Assembly (NCBI RefSeq): GCF_005117025.1
Contig: NZ_SWCO01000002.1
Coordinates: 372,001-436,000, forward strand
DNA: 64,000 nucleotides
From: Alteromonas portus
GTDB lineage: Bacteria; Pseudomonadota; Gammaproteobacteria; Enterobacterales; Alteromonadaceae
Reading direction: 5' to 3'
Shown here one piece after another: positions 9,110-19,033 of this stretch (positions are counted from its first letter, which is position 1; each line of letters begins with the position of its first letter). The position numbers and the translations under genes were made by a program. The notes below the pieces were generated by a model that searched no databases, had not been told where the DNA came from, and saw only the letters and a list, made by a program, of their open reading frames with translations.

Positions 9110-9781
9110 ATGAATAGAGAACAACTTGCGTCGTATCAACCACTACACGTTTTCGATGAAGCCATATTTGAAAACATTGTTGACGACCTAGTCACTACTG
9201 GCTTTTCTATACAGAAGCATGGTTTACCTGATTTCATTACACAAGCACTGTTGACTTGTCAGCGTTCAATCTCAGACGCTGAATATAAAAAAGCGGGTAT
9301 TGGTCGCGCTGAAAATTATCAGACAGCTGAAAAAGTGAGAGGGGACGAAATTTGCTGGATTACTGGTTCTTCAGAGGAAGGCGCTTTGTGGCTGTCATGG
9401 TGTGAAGCTATGCAGCAATATATAAATCGTTCACTTTTTATGGGGCTTTTTTCTTTCGAAAGTCATTTTGCTTGCTATGAACCGGGTAAATTTTACAAGC
9501 GCCATGTAGATGCGTTTAAAGGTCAGGGGAACAGGGTGTTATCACTCGTTGCCTATCTAAACGATAGCTGGCAAGAAACTGACGGCGGCGAACTAGTGCT
9601 GTATTTTGATGAAAATGATCAAATAGGAACAAAAGTTCTACCAGAAAAAGGAACATTCGTCGTATTTCTTAGTGAAGCATTCCCTCATGAGGTTTTACCT
9701 GCGTTAAGAACACGCCATTCTGTTGCAGGGTGGTTTAGGGTAAACGGTAGTGTTAATGACAGCATCGACCCTCCGCGCTAG
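9110..9781 (+). CDS. 2-oxoglutarate/Fe(II)-dependent oxygenase, SM-20/prolyl-hydroxylase type
   Basis: The protein of about 223 residues has the double-stranded beta-helix iron site of the 2OG-Fe(II) superfamily. The H-x-D pair is in K-R-H-V-D-A-F, the distal His in F-P-H-E-V, and the 2-oxoglutarate-binding Arg in R-H-S-V-A-G-W-F-R. The region Y-x-P-G-K-F-Y-K-R-H and the segment T-D-G-G-E-L-V-L-Y are typical of bacterial EGL-9/SM-20-like prolyl hydroxylases. The substrate is unknown; EF-Tu or another proline-containing protein is a family-based possibility only. A TTG at 9107 directly precedes the ATG at 9110; I prefer the ATG. It is probably monocistronic. Confidence 0.88.
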   Translation: MNREQLASYQPLHVFDEAIFENIVDDLVTTGFSIQKHGLPDFITQALLTCQRSISDAEYKKAGIGRAENYQTAEKVRGDEICWITGSSEEGALWLSWCEAMQQYINRSLFMGLFSFESHFACYEPGKFYKRHVDAFKGQGNRVLSLVAYLNDSWQETDGGELVLYFDENDQIGTKVLPEKGTFVVFLSEAFPHEVLPALRTRHSVAGWFRVNGSVNDSIDPPR

Positions 9782-9997
9782 TATCCAAAAACTCATACTT
9801 ATGTATAATATGAATTTGCTATATATCTGTTGTGATAACACAATGCTTAAAATACAAGCAGGCCGCAAACGTCGATAATACGAAGGCAGGGTTTGTATTT
9901 GAAAGTAGTTTCATGAAGATAGCATAGTGTTGTCCACAATAGGCTGTCCTAAGGCTATTGTGCCGCTTAGGGAAAAGATGTAAGAAGTGATTGGTTA

Positions 9998-11683
9998 ATG
10001 CTGGAAAAAATACCTGCCCCCACCCCAAGAGAAGAGCTGCATGTGCTGGTTATCGATAACCAGGGGCTAGTTCACGATGTTGTTGCATCAGCATTACATG
10101 AAATAGGAATTAAAAACGTTAGTAGTGCATTCAATGCATTTCATGCCAAACGGCTATGTGCGGCAAGGCAATATGACTTTGTATTACTAGCGTTTAACGT
10201 AAGTCACGACAAAGACGGTTTTCACCTTTTTGAAGAGTTAAAGCACCTCAATCACATTAACGATACCACTACGGTCATATTTCTCAGTGCAGAAACATCT
10301 CCTGAACTTGTTAATTGTATTGTAGAGCTGCAGCCAGATGACTTTTGGGTTAAGCCATTACAACGTAACAAGATTGAATCTCGGCTAGAATACCTTATCC
10401 AAGTTCGATTAAAGCTGCACAAAATGTTGCATTGTATGCAAACTGGCGACTATTCAACCGCCATGTATTACGCAGAGCGACAACTAAAAGACCCCTCACT
10501 TTCAGAGTACCACACCCGGATAAAACGCCTTATTGGTGATTGTTTACTGCAGCTTCGCGATTATGAAACGGCAGAGGATTACTTTAGAACGCTGTTGCAG
10601 AGCATGGATCACGCGTGGATCCACATTGGTCTGACGCGTTCACTTCTGCGCCAAGATGAACTTGAAGAAGCACAGTTACTGGTTGACGATCTGCTCCAGC
10701 GACCCGACACACGATTCCTCACTTTTGATTTACTTGCACAATACTTTATTGAGAAAGAGCAGTTTGATATTGCTTACGAGCAAATGAAAGAAGCAAGTCG
10801 ACTTGCTCCCCGAAATATTGAACGCAACAAGCGGTTATGGGATTTGGCCAGACTTAACCATGACAAAGCCGGCCAGCTCTCTGCCGTACAAAACATGGCA
10901 AAGTTTGCCAAAAATTCAATTCATGACTCGCCGCAACTAACCCTCAATGTTATTCGTTCAACCATTGATTTAGCGACAAGCTTAGGTAATACAGAAGGTG
11001 ACAAATATCTGAAACGCGCAGAGCTTGAATTGGAAGAACTCAAGCAACAAAAAGGAATGCAGAATCAGCTTGCTGAGCAGATAGATGTGGTTAAATCGCG
11101 AGTACTATGCTTGCGAGATAATAAGCGTGAAGCTGAAAAGTTAATGAAGGACCGCACCGCGTCTACCGAAGGCCTGTCAATGGAAGACAGTTTAGACAAA
11201 ATGAAGGCATTTCATGAGCTTGGCATGCGCGAGCATTGTGTCAGTATTTTAGATAAGCTAAGAAAACAAATAGAAGGCGATACGTTTACTTCACAAGTGG
11301 TGAATGAGTACCTGAATCAAGAATCAATAGAACGTACCGAGATCCAATTCACCACAAAAGAACTTAAACAAATGGCGGCTGTTAACTATAAGGAAAACCG
11401 CCTTATTCCCGCGTATAACAATTTACAGCAGGCATTAACGCTTTCACCGAAAGATAAGCAAATTGCGTTAAGCTTGCTTAAAGTTATTACCCAAATGCAC
11501 GTTGATAGTGGGCTAAGTGAAGAACAGATGAAGTCAGCCCAGCGTGCCGCTAAATTACTCTGTAGTGAAGAGTTATCGGCGACTCAGGCCGATAAGCGCG
11601 ACCAGTATATTGCCCGCATTGGAATAGAAGTAGATGACACTAATGCTGCCGATTTAGTCGGTATGGTAGTTGCAAAAGCTTAA
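9998..11683 (+). CDS. TPR-containing response regulator with degenerate receiver
   Basis: The 561-residue protein has an N-terminal receiver domain (about 13-135) followed by tetratricopeptide-like helical repeats (140-540). In the receiver, Asp20 and the beta-5 Lys119 (F-W-V-K-P) are kept. The position expected to hold the phospho-accepting Asp reads D-F-V-L-L-A-F-N, with Ala65 in its place. It therefore probably cannot be phosphorylated in the usual way. The TPR region should mediate protein-protein contacts; there is no DNA-binding or enzymatic output domain. No histidine kinase is adjacent. The start is ATG 9998 with a purine-rich but weak ribosome binding site. A bidirectional terminator follows. 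Confidence 0.85.
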   Translation: MLEKIPAPTPREELHVLVIDNQGLVHDVVASALHEIGIKNVSSAFNAFHAKRLCAARQYDFVLLAFNVSHDKDGFHLFEELKHLNHINDTTTVIFLSAETSPELVNCIVELQPDDFWVKPLQRNKIESRLEYLIQVRLKLHKMLHCMQTGDYSTAMYYAERQLKDPSLSEYHTRIKRLIGDCLLQLRDYETAEDYFRTLLQSMDHAWIHIGLTRSLLRQDELEEAQLLVDDLLQRPDTRFLTFDLLAQYFIEKEQFDIAYEQMKEASRLAPRNIERNKRLWDLARLNHDKAGQLSAVQNMAKFAKNSIHDSPQLTLNVIRSTIDLATSLGNTEGDKYLKRAELELEELKQQKGMQNQLAEQIDVVKSRVLCLRDNKREAEKLMKDRTASTEGLSMEDSLDKMKAFHELGMREHCVSILDKLRKQIEGDTFTSQVVNEYLNQESIERTEIQFTTKELKQMAAVNYKENRLIPAYNNLQQALTLSPKDKQIALSLLKVITQMHVDSGLSEEQMKSAQRAAKLLCSEELSATQADKRDQYIARIGIEVDDTNAADLVGMVVAKA

Positions 11684-11796
11684 GCTTTCGCTTTTTCAGT
11701 GGCCGCAGATTGGTAAAACGGGTCTAGATTTATCGGTTGCTGATTGTACTTAATAGTACGTCAAACAGTAGTTCGATAAAGGTAACACAACAAAAC

Positions 11797-11822
11797 AAGC
11801 TGCCCTGGTTTCAGGGCAGCTT
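11797..11822. terminator. Bidirectional terminator between the TPR regulator and the secreted nuclease
   Basis: AAGCTGCCCTG and CAGGGCAGCTT form a perfect 11-bp stem with a 4-base loop. Ts follow on the plus strand, and an A-rich flank on the other side serves the minus strand. It separates two convergent genes. Confidence 0.92.
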
Positions 11823-11855
11823 TTTAAATATAAAAGTGTTTAACTTTTTCTGTTT

Positions 11856-14450
11856 TTATTTTTTAACAGCAGTAGTGCGGCGACGAAAGCCAATCGCTGC
11901 AGCTAGCAGAGCAAGAATTCCTCCCATTGCGCCACCTGAGCTGTCATTATCTTCTTCCTCTTCTTCGCCGCCATCAACAACATCGGCTTGCAAATCGAAA
12001 GTAGCAATGAACGGGTCATGGTCTGAGCTTCTGAACGGACCAACATCAGTGAACGCGTAGCCGTCTTCATCAGCGTAATAACGAAGCGCTTGATCATACT
12101 GCAACTGGTAGGCTTCAACTGAGTTGATGTTCCAGTGTGCACCGTCAATGGCATCTGCGAGCATAGCTTCACTAGCTAGTACATGGTCTAAACTACCTAC
12201 TTGCTCAGTACCGTAGAACCAGTATGAGAAGCCTTCTGCATCAAATTCTTCAGCCAAGTTGTGATAGCCGAAACTAGATTCAACTTCAACAGAAGCGCCG
12301 TCATCCATACCTGTATTTACTGCAGTGGTAATAGTGTAGCCGCGTGATTCAGGTGTATAGTCTGTTAGTACTGCAACCGGATCTTCAGCGCTGTAGGCGT
12401 TTAAGTCGCCTAAGATAACCTTACGCTCTGGCAAAGTTTCATCACTTAGCGCATTGCCTAGTGTGATAGCCGCTGACACTCGAAGAGCGTTACAGCTGCC
12501 TTGAATAGTAGTGATTTCTGTCGGTGCTTCTGCCACGTCTTCAGCACACTGTGAACCCTTTGATTTGAAGTGATTTACAGCAACAAGGAAGGATTTACCG
12601 CTCTCTGTGTGTACAAAAGACTGAAGCAGACTAGGGCGCATTTGTGCAACGCTATCTTCGTCAATTTGTTGAACTGGCATATCAACAATAATTGCGTCAC
12701 TTTCTGGTGTTACTACTGAAGCTTTGTATAACAAGCCAACGGTAATAGCATCGGTACCAATTTCGCTACCGTCACTTGTGGCAACAAATGTGTATTGCTC
12801 GGTTTCACCTAGTTCAGCATTAATGGCATTTACAAGTGATTGAATAGCGCTATCATCACCGAAACCATCGTTTTCAATTTCCATTAGGCCAACAACGTCA
12901 GCGTTAAGGTTAACAATAGCTTCAACGATACGACCTTGTTGTAATTCAAACGCTACTGCGTCATCTGCACCGCGGTTTTCGTCATAATCAAAAGTGACAT
13001 CGCCATTTGCGTCTACTTCACCATTAAAATAGTTAAGCACGTTGAAGGTAGCAATTGATAAATTGCCTTCTGTAACAACAGGGTTCGCTTCACGGGTTGA
13101 CGTTACTTCAATAATGTCGCTAGGGTTAATTCTGTAAGTACCAAAGCTGTAGTTCAGTGGCCCTGCAGCAGAAACCGAATCACCAATACGAATAGCATTA
13201 GCGTAGCTGAAAGTTGGGAAGAAACTAAGTGCATCCGGGTACTGAGAACTGCTGTTATCTTCAATAGTAAGAAGACTCGCCTCGCTCGCTTCCTCTGCCG
13301 CCACATAAGCGTCAGATAGTGGTGCTGCCGCGTCGCTTGGTTGGCGTTTAATCGAGTCACTAACAACGATTTCGCCGTAGCGCCATAGGTTGTTTGTACT
13401 TGTTATTGTGGCGTCTGTTACGCTAACAACCATACCTTCAACCGTTTCAAGGTCAAGTTCGTACGGCATAGCGATCTCTACCGGTGCAACAGCATCTGCG
13501 GTACCGCAATCAAGTGCAGCAACATCGCTATCCATTGCAAGGGTTGTCATGCCGTAGTTTTCTTCTACTTCACCGTAAAGACGAACGATGTTACCGGTGG
13601 CAACATCTACACTGCCTTCTACGAACAAACCTTCAGAGGTTGCATCGTCAGCGTCGTAATCAGATGTTTCTTCTTGTACAAAGAAGCCGTCAGCACGGGT
13701 GCCAGTAACTATAGCTTCGATAATAACGCTATTGCCTACTTCAGCAGAACTGCTTTCACTACCTTGAATAGCACTGATAAGCGTTGCGTCTGCGCCACAA
13801 ATACCAAGCTCAACAGCAGGCTCTTCTGGTACGTCAACAACGTCGTCACCGCCACCTTCAGTGGTAAATGTACCGGCAGGGAAAGGGGTTGCTGCATCGG
13901 CATTTGTTGTAGAGCCATCAAGTGCGTCTACACCACTGTAGGTCCAGTTTATGGCTTCAAAACTGCCACCATTTGCGGTTTGACCTGACGTACGGTATGC
14001 CCAGCCATCTAGGTATTCCCACGCGGTACCACTGCCGTCGGTGTCGATATCACCAAACGTATCGATAACGCTGCCATCTTTGAAAAGCTCAATAGCATCG
14101 TCACCATTAATCCCCAACTCAGATGTATCGAAGTCTGGCGCAGAACCGAAAAACGCAGTAAATCCATCAATTTCTGATGCCACGTAGATATAAGAACCAG
14201 CGCTTGCAGATGAGCCAGCTGGGAAGGTAAATTCCTCGCCATCTGTTCCGCCACCGTTGTTCGCCGCACCAATGCCATATGTAGATAAATCTGCAATGTC
14301 ATTGACTACGAAAAGTTCAACTGCTTTTGGCACACCACCGGTTAACGGTCCATCAATAACACCGCTAATGACTAAATCGTTAGCGTGGATGGCGGTTGAA
14401 GAAAGTGCAGAAATTATTCCTGCAGATAGTAAAGTTAATGATGTTTTCAC
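11856..14450 (-). CDS. exeM: ExeM/NucH-family secreted endonuclease with lamin-tail domain and GlyGly-CTERM anchor
   Basis: The 864-residue exported DNase has a signal peptide (1-23, ending A-I-H-A), then a lamin-tail domain (about 25-190), an OB-fold of the ExeM/NucH type (about 225-330) and an endonuclease/exonuclease/phosphatase domain (about 455-825). The latter has the motifs A-T-F-N-V-L-N-Y, M-E-I-E-N-D, V-N-H-F-K-S-K-G, G-D-L-N-A-Y and S-S-D-H-D-P-F. The C-terminus is an acidic stretch, S-G-G-A-M-G-G, a hydrophobic helix and R-R-R, which is the GlyGly-CTERM signal normally cut by rhombosortase for surface release. Extracellular DNA turnover for nutrients or biofilm remodelling is likely. 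The start is GTG with AAAGGGAC upstream. It is monocistronic. Confidence 0.92.
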   Translation of the reverse strand: MKTSLTLLSAGIISALSSTAIHANDLVISGVIDGPLTGGVPKAVELFVVNDIADLSTYGIGAANNGGGTDGEEFTFPAGSSASAGSYIYVASEIDGFTAFFGSAPDFDTSELGINGDDAIELFKDGSVIDTFGDIDTDGSGTAWEYLDGWAYRTSGQTANGGSFEAINWTYSGVDALDGSTTNADAATPFPAGTFTTEGGGDDVVDVPEEPAVELGICGADATLISAIQGSESSSAEVGNSVIIEAIVTGTRADGFFVQEETSDYDADDATSEGLFVEGSVDVATGNIVRLYGEVEENYGMTTLAMDSDVAALDCGTADAVAPVEIAMPYELDLETVEGMVVSVTDATITSTNNLWRYGEIVVSDSIKRQPSDAAAPLSDAYVAAEEASEASLLTIEDNSSSQYPDALSFFPTFSYANAIRIGDSVSAAGPLNYSFGTYRINPSDIIEVTSTREANPVVTEGNLSIATFNVLNYFNGEVDANGDVTFDYDENRGADDAVAFELQQGRIVEAIVNLNADVVGLMEIENDGFGDDSAIQSLVNAINAELGETEQYTFVATSDGSEIGTDAITVGLLYKASVVTPESDAIIVDMPVQQIDEDSVAQMRPSLLQSFVHTESGKSFLVAVNHFKSKGSQCAEDVAEAPTEITTIQGSCNALRVSAAITLGNALSDETLPERKVILGDLNAYSAEDPVAVLTDYTPESRGYTITTAVNTGMDDGASVEVESSFGYHNLAEEFDAEGFSYWFYGTEQVGSLDHVLASEAMLADAIDGAHWNINSVEAYQLQYDQALRYYADEDGYAFTDVGPFRSSDHDPFIATFDLQADVVDGGEEEEEDNDSSGGAMGGILALLAAAIGFRRRTTAVKK

Positions 14451-14768
14451 GTCATTGTCCCTTTGTAGTTTTCATTATTTTTTATTCACATATTTATTAA
14501 TCCTGCCTTCGCTTAAGTAGAAAAAGCAGGGTATATGTGAAGCACAATTTTTGTATTGCTTGAACTACACTAAGGGGATTGTGAACGGATAGGAATGACT
14601 TGACCTTATTCAAGCTGTTTTTAAAATACTACTTAAATATCATATGGTTACTGTCTATAGGTAAGTTTACTTAAACCGTTAACTCTTAACCAAAAGCTTA
14701 TAAACACGTTAAGTAATGCTATTGCCGCGTTTATAGCTTCACCGCACCTGATAAAAAGACGTTCACCA
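14451..14768. other. Intergenic region upstream of the secreted nuclease
   Basis: It holds the promoter and leader of the minus-strand nuclease gene and the 3' flank of the DUF2252 gene. No clear promoter, terminator or small gene could be picked out; only a weak GTTCAC/GTGAAC pair with a long loop lies at the DUF2252 end. Confidence 0.5.
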
Positions 14769-16109
14769 CTAACAATTTCTATGCAACTCACCCGTGAACA
14801 GTGAATGATCATCAACTACTTGTTCTGCATAAAGATTTGCTATTTTTACGAGCAGGCTTTTTACTTGAGGAAAAGATGTTGATGCTGACGACGCGAATCG
14901 AGTACTTCTTCTATCGCCTCGGCAGTGAGCTAGCGCAAGGCTATACCCGCACAATTCGGCAAAATATTCAAAGCCACCATTTATCGCTTTATTTCCCATT
15001 GCAATATCTTGTGGGTCGATTCCCACTTTAGCGTGATGTCGGGAACGAACCAGATAATGCGCATTTTCAAACTTAACTTCGTCAAGCACCAAGTCTGGTT
15101 TTCGTTGCATTCTGCGTTGGCATCGAGCTGTAAGGTGCGCCGCATTTAGGCGATTAACCGGGTTAATATCTGGAAAGTAATGAATAGGTGCGGCAACCCG
15201 CTGTTGTTTAACTTCTACAATATGACAATGCGCGAAGCTAGTTGAACTATGCGGTTTTGCTGGGCCTACTAAAAAGTAATAGCGCGCCATGTTTACCGAA
15301 CCAGTGCCCGCGTCAAGGCGTTTCACGATATCAACGACTGAATCGTCCATATAGGGAGCAAAGGCTTCTAATAGCGTTGCATACTCTTCTCCGCTTAGGG
15401 TGGAAAACTTTTCACTGTTGGCTTTAAATCCTAAGGTCTTGCCGTCGAAATGAACCGCCTTGGCCAGCGCACTTTTGCTTGTGAAGTCTTCTCCTCCTGC
15501 GCTGCGGGCTTTGGCTTTTCTATAGAGCTTATTTAACTTACTTGGCACAGCGTCAGGGCAATAATCTACAGCCTGATTTATCAACCCCGCGTTTTCTACC
15601 ACGCGACTGCAGGTTTCTACGTATTGTTCAATAAATGCGTATTGCGCATTAACGACTTGCTGATGGCTGACAACAGGTTTGGTGATGTCGATGTTGTCGC
15701 ACGCATATTTGCCCTGAACGACGCCACGGCAATGTATCTGAGCAAGGTGCAGTGAAGTGAGATAGCGAAGTACATCCCATTGCGCTTTGCCGACGCACGC
15801 ATCATCAAAGTCGTTGGGTGAGAAGATCACGGTATCTCCGTGAGACCCTTCTTCTGTGAGAAAACCAAAATTAGAGGTATGACAGTCGCCCATCACGCTA
15901 GTGAGGGGAATAGCATCACATTCTTTGGGAAAATTTATAAGGCCAGCTTTTATATCAGCGTAAAATAATTGCGCACTGCCTCTATAGAAAACAAAAGGGC
16001 TAGATTGCATTTTTGCATGTTTTGCCAAAGTGCGAGTTGGCGCGTGGCCATCAATTAGCATTATTTCATCTGAGATACGCTGTAGCCGGGACTTCGTCAT
16101 AGTTTTCAT
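14769..16109 (-). CDS. DUF2252 family protein
   Basis: The protein of about 446 residues carries the DUF2252 signatures: F-V-F-Y-R-G-S-A, G-D-C-H-T-S-N-F-G-F, S-P-N-D-F-D-D-A, W-D-V-L-R-Y-L-T-S-L, and a C-terminal L-A-H-C-R-G-D-R-R-S. The arrangement of G-D-x-H-x-x-N-F and N-D-F-D resembles the catalytic and metal loops of aminoglycoside phosphotransferase/kinase-like folds, so a phosphotransferase activity is possible but unproven. A TTG three codons upstream (16118) is another start; ATG 16109 is chosen, and ATG 16100 is also possible, because none has a strong ribosome binding site. It appears monocistronic, between the nuclease gene and divergent ahpC. Confidence 0.82.
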   Translation of the reverse strand: MKTMTKSRLQRISDEIMLIDGHAPTRTLAKHAKMQSSPFVFYRGSAQLFYADIKAGLINFPKECDAIPLTSVMGDCHTSNFGFLTEEGSHGDTVIFSPNDFDDACVGKAQWDVLRYLTSLHLAQIHCRGVVQGKYACDNIDITKPVVSHQQVVNAQYAFIEQYVETCSRVVENAGLINQAVDYCPDAVPSKLNKLYRKAKARSAGGEDFTSKSALAKAVHFDGKTLGFKANSEKFSTLSGEEYATLLEAFAPYMDDSVVDIVKRLDAGTGSVNMARYYFLVGPAKPHSSTSFAHCHIVEVKQQRVAAPIHYFPDINPVNRLNAAHLTARCQRRMQRKPDLVLDEVKFENAHYLVRSRHHAKVGIDPQDIAMGNKAINGGFEYFAELCGYSLALAHCRGDRRSTRFASSASTSFPQVKSLLVKIANLYAEQVVDDHSLFTGELHRNC

Positions 16110-16397
16110 ATCCAGCAAGTTTTAGCCCGCGAAACCGACTATTTTGCACAGCAATCAATCTGCTTTGGCTCAATTTTCATCGTTCAATTCAATAACCTGA
16201 TTAAGCGATTCATTTTTACCAATTAGTTTTTTTTGATTGTGCGCGCTATTCTTATCACCAGTTTCGAGAGACATGAATTTCGCAACAAGTGAATATCTTC
16301 ACAAAACTGCAAAACCATGTCGACACAATAAACGTAAAGTTTGTATTCGTATGTGTTTAGCATGCGAAAATAATTTAAACCAAATGGAGAATTAAAC

Positions 16398-16961
16398 ATG
16401 GCATTGATTAATACTGCTATCAAACCTTTCAAAGCAACTGCATTTAAAGACGGCGAGTTCGTAGACGTAAGCAGTGAAGACATCAAAGGTAAATGGGCAG
16501 TTTTCGTATTTTACCCAGCTGACTTCACATTTGTTTGCCCAACTGAACTTGGCGACATCGCTGATAAGTACGAAGAACTTCAGTCGCGTGGCGTAGAAGT
16601 ATTCTCAGTATCTACTGACACTCACTTCACACACAAAGCATGGCACGATTCTTCTGACACAATCAACAAGATCAAGTTCGCAATGATTGGCGACCCAACT
16701 GGCGAAATCACTCGTAACTTCGATTGTATGCGTGAAACTATGGGCCTTGCTGACCGTGCTACATTCGTTGTAGACCCAGAAGGTATCATCCAAGCGATGG
16801 AAATCACTTCTGAAGGTATCGGCCGTGACGCTGACGATCTTGTACGTAAGATTAAAGCTGCACAATATGTTGCAAACAACCCAGGTGAAGTTTGCCCAGC
16901 TAAATGGAAAGAAGGCGAAGCAACACTTGCACCTTCTCTTGACCTAGTAGGTAAAATCTAA
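16398..16961 (+). CDS. ahpC: Alkyl hydroperoxide reductase peroxiredoxin subunit
   Basis: The 187-residue protein is a typical 2-Cys peroxiredoxin. The peroxidatic cysteine is Cys47 in [10 protein letters not shown], and the resolving cysteine is Cys166 in E-V-C-P-A-K-W. It reduces hydrogen peroxide and organic hydroperoxides and is recycled by AhpF, whose gene lies 180 bases downstream. The ribosome binding site TGGAGA precedes ATG 16398. Codon use is strongly biased toward preferred codons, which suggests high expression. An OxyR site would be expected in the 16.2-16.4 kb leader, but I could not align one with confidence. Confidence 0.97.
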   Translation: MALINTAIKPFKATAFKDGEFVDVSSEDIKGKWAVFVFYPADFTFVCPTELGDIADKYEELQSRGVEVFSVSTDTHFTHKAWHDSSDTINKIKFAMIGDPTGEITRNFDCMRETMGLADRATFVVDPEGIIQAMEITSEGIGRDADDLVRKIKAAQYVANNPGEVCPAKWKEGEATLAPSLDLVGKI

Positions 16962-16990
16962 GCAGCACGCTTAGCGCTTAATACCCGTAC

Positions 16991-17056
16991 GGCCAGTGCT
17001 GTCAGCATTGGCCAGTATTAAGTATTTAAACTGTAGGGAGTGGGTCACTACTCCCT
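16991..17056 (+). repeat. Two tandem hairpins between ahpC and ahpF
   Basis: The first stem pairs 16991-17000 with 17004-17013 (one G-T wobble); the second pairs 17035-17041 with 17050-17056. Neither has a good T-tract. I infer that they reduce read-through into ahpF or stabilise the ahpC message. Confidence 0.6.
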
Positions 17057-17142
17057 GATATTAATTTCCAATTTCCGCTTATGTTGTTGACCTATAAAAA
17101 GGTTGGCGGGGATCGGCGTGTCGAAAATAAGGCAGAATAACC

Positions 17143-18732
17143 GTGTTAACTAAAGAAATTTTACAAGCATTGAAATCATATGCTGAGTCAATGCAGAAAA
17201 ACGTAACCTTTGTCGTACAGACCGGTGAACATAGCAAGCGCGAAGAGCTTGTAACGTTTCTGTCCGACATTGCTTCAGTAAGCGAAAAATTAAACGTAGA
17301 AGAGCGTGAAACAAACGGCGAACTGCGCAGTGCTATCAGCTTTCTATTAGAAGCTGACGGTGAAGATACGGGAATTCGTTTTTCTGGTATCCCTGGTGGT
17401 CACGAATTTAACTCTCTTGTACTAGCCATGCTGCATGCAGCAGGTACTGAACTTAAGCTGGATGATAGCGTTAAGTCGATGGTGAAAGCAGTAAATGAAC
17501 CGCTTAACTTTGAAGTCTTCATTAGCTTGAGCTGTCACAATTGCCCAGAAGTCGTACAGGCACTTAATCAATTTGCTTTGATTAACCCTAATATCAAGAC
17601 CGAAATGATCGACGGTGGGCTATATCAAAACCTAATTCAAGAGCGCGACATTCAAGGTGTGCCTAGCGTATATCTAAATGGCGAGCTGTTCGCGAACGGT
17701 AAAGTTGATGCTTCTGTGCTTATCAACAAATTAATCGAACGCGACCCTAGCCTTAAAGAAGCGAATAAAGGCGATGCACTACCGCTTCAAGACGTAACTG
17801 TTATTGGTGGTGGTCCAGCGGGTGTAGCTTCTGCGATTTACAGTGCACGTAAAGGCCTTAAAGTAGCTATCGTTGCTGAAACATTCGGTGGTCAGGTTAA
17901 AGATACTATGGGTATTGAGAACCTAATCTCTGTACCTAAAACAACGGGCCCTGAGCTTGTAGGTAACCTAATGGAGCACGTGCGCGATTACGATATTACG
18001 CTTAAAGAGCACGTACGTGTTGAAAGCATTGAGAAAGGCAACATCAAAACCATTACGCTGTCTTCTGGTGAACAGATTCGCACACGCACCGTTATTGTAG
18101 CGACAGGTGCGCGCTGGAGAGAACTTGGTGTTCCAGGCGAAAAAGAAAACATCGGTAATGGCGTAGCATACTGCCCACACTGCGACGGCCCTTTCTTTAA
18201 AGGTAAAGACGTAGCAGTAATTGGCGGCGGTAACTCAGGTATTGAAGCGGCACTTGACCTTGCAGGCATAGTAAAATCGGTGACAGTATTTGAATTTATG
18301 CCGGAACTTAAAGCAGATAAGGTACTTATTGACCAAGCTGAAAAGCGTGACAATATTACTATTATCAAGAATGCGGCAACACGCCAAATCACTGCTCAAA
18401 ATGGCAAAGTGAACGCTATTGAATACCAAGACCGTTCAACTAACGAAGTACACACTCGTGAACTCGCTGGTGTATTCGTTCAAATTGGACTTGTGCCTAA
18501 CAGCCAGTTCATGAAAGGCACGGTAGACATGACGCAATATGGTGAAATTATCGTTGATACTAAGTGTCACACGTCTGAGCCTGGCATTTTTGCTGCTGGT
18601 GACGTTACTACAGTACCGTATAAGCAAATTGTTATTTCAATGGGTGAGGGCGCGAAAGCATCGCTTGCTGCATTTGAATACTTATTAAGCCATGAAGTGG
18701 TTGAGTCTGAAGACGAAAGCGCCGCGGCATAA
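17143..18732 (+). CDS. ahpF: Alkyl hydroperoxide reductase flavoprotein subunit
   Basis: The 529-residue full-length AhpF transfers electrons from NADH through FAD to AhpC. The N-terminal double thioredoxin-fold domain (1-195) carries C-H-N-C in S-L-S-C-H-N-C-P-E. The FAD domain begins [10 protein letters not shown], the second redox pair is in [10 protein letters not shown], and the NAD-binding loop is [10 protein letters not shown]. The C-terminal FAD contact G-I-F-A-A-G-D-V-T is present. The start is GTG 17143 with AAGGCAG upstream. It forms an operon or tandem pair with ahpC and ends at a strong terminator. Confidence 0.97.
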   Translation: MLTKEILQALKSYAESMQKNVTFVVQTGEHSKREELVTFLSDIASVSEKLNVEERETNGELRSAISFLLEADGEDTGIRFSGIPGGHEFNSLVLAMLHAAGTELKLDDSVKSMVKAVNEPLNFEVFISLSCHNCPEVVQALNQFALINPNIKTEMIDGGLYQNLIQERDIQGVPSVYLNGELFANGKVDASVLINKLIERDPSLKEANKGDALPLQDVTVIGGGPAGVASAIYSARKGLKVAIVAETFGGQVKDTMGIENLISVPKTTGPELVGNLMEHVRDYDITLKEHVRVESIEKGNIKTITLSSGEQIRTRTVIVATGARWRELGVPGEKENIGNGVAYCPHCDGPFFKGKDVAVIGGGNSGIEAALDLAGIVKSVTVFEFMPELKADKVLIDQAEKRDNITIIKNAATRQITAQNGKVNAIEYQDRSTNEVHTRELAGVFVQIGLVPNSQFMKGTVDMTQYGEIIVDTKCHTSEPGIFAAGDVTTVPYKQIVISMGEGAKASLAAFEYLLSHEVVESEDESAAA

Positions 18733-18758
18733 TAATTAGCCTTTTAATTAATCATATG

Positions 18759-18789
18759 AAAGCCGAACTGACCTAGTCAGTTCGGCTTT
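18759..18789 (+). terminator. Intrinsic terminator after ahpF
   Basis: A 14-bp stem, perfect apart from a 3-base loop (AAAGCCGAACTGAC with GTCAGTTCGGCTTT), runs directly into a T-tract that reaches 18792. Confidence 0.95.
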
Positions 18790-18909
18790 TTTATTAGCTT
18801 ATTTTTTTCTTCAACGTTACTCACTTACGTTTTTTCTTAGCCACGTATCTAAATGACGGCTTATTTACAGAGTGAACCCTCGTTACGCATGATATAAATC
18901 AGAAATATA

Positions 18910-18928
18910 AATGATACTAGTTATCATT
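18910..18928. promoter_or_regulatory. Putative Fur box
   Basis: AATGATACTAGTTATCATT has 7-base inverted arms (AATGATA and TATCATT) and closely fits the 19-bp Fur consensus. It lies about 105 bases before the membrane protein and PepSY gene pair, so iron-dependent repression of that pair is expected. Confidence 0.75.
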
Positions 18929-19033
18929 ACATAGATTTTTTGTTAAATTACAACAAGTAGTGTTGATAACTGTTTTAGCATTGTAAGCAGGACAGTAAAC
19001 GCGTCACTTACCTATTCGTTTTGAGGAAATATC

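Noticed and set aside
14761..14799. Terminator of the DUF2252 gene
   Set aside because: GTTCAC/GTGAAC has a 27-base loop and overlaps the coding end; too weak.
16119..16397. OxyR site upstream of ahpC
   Set aside because: No ATAG-N7-CTAT repeats could be aligned with confidence, although regulation by OxyR is likely.
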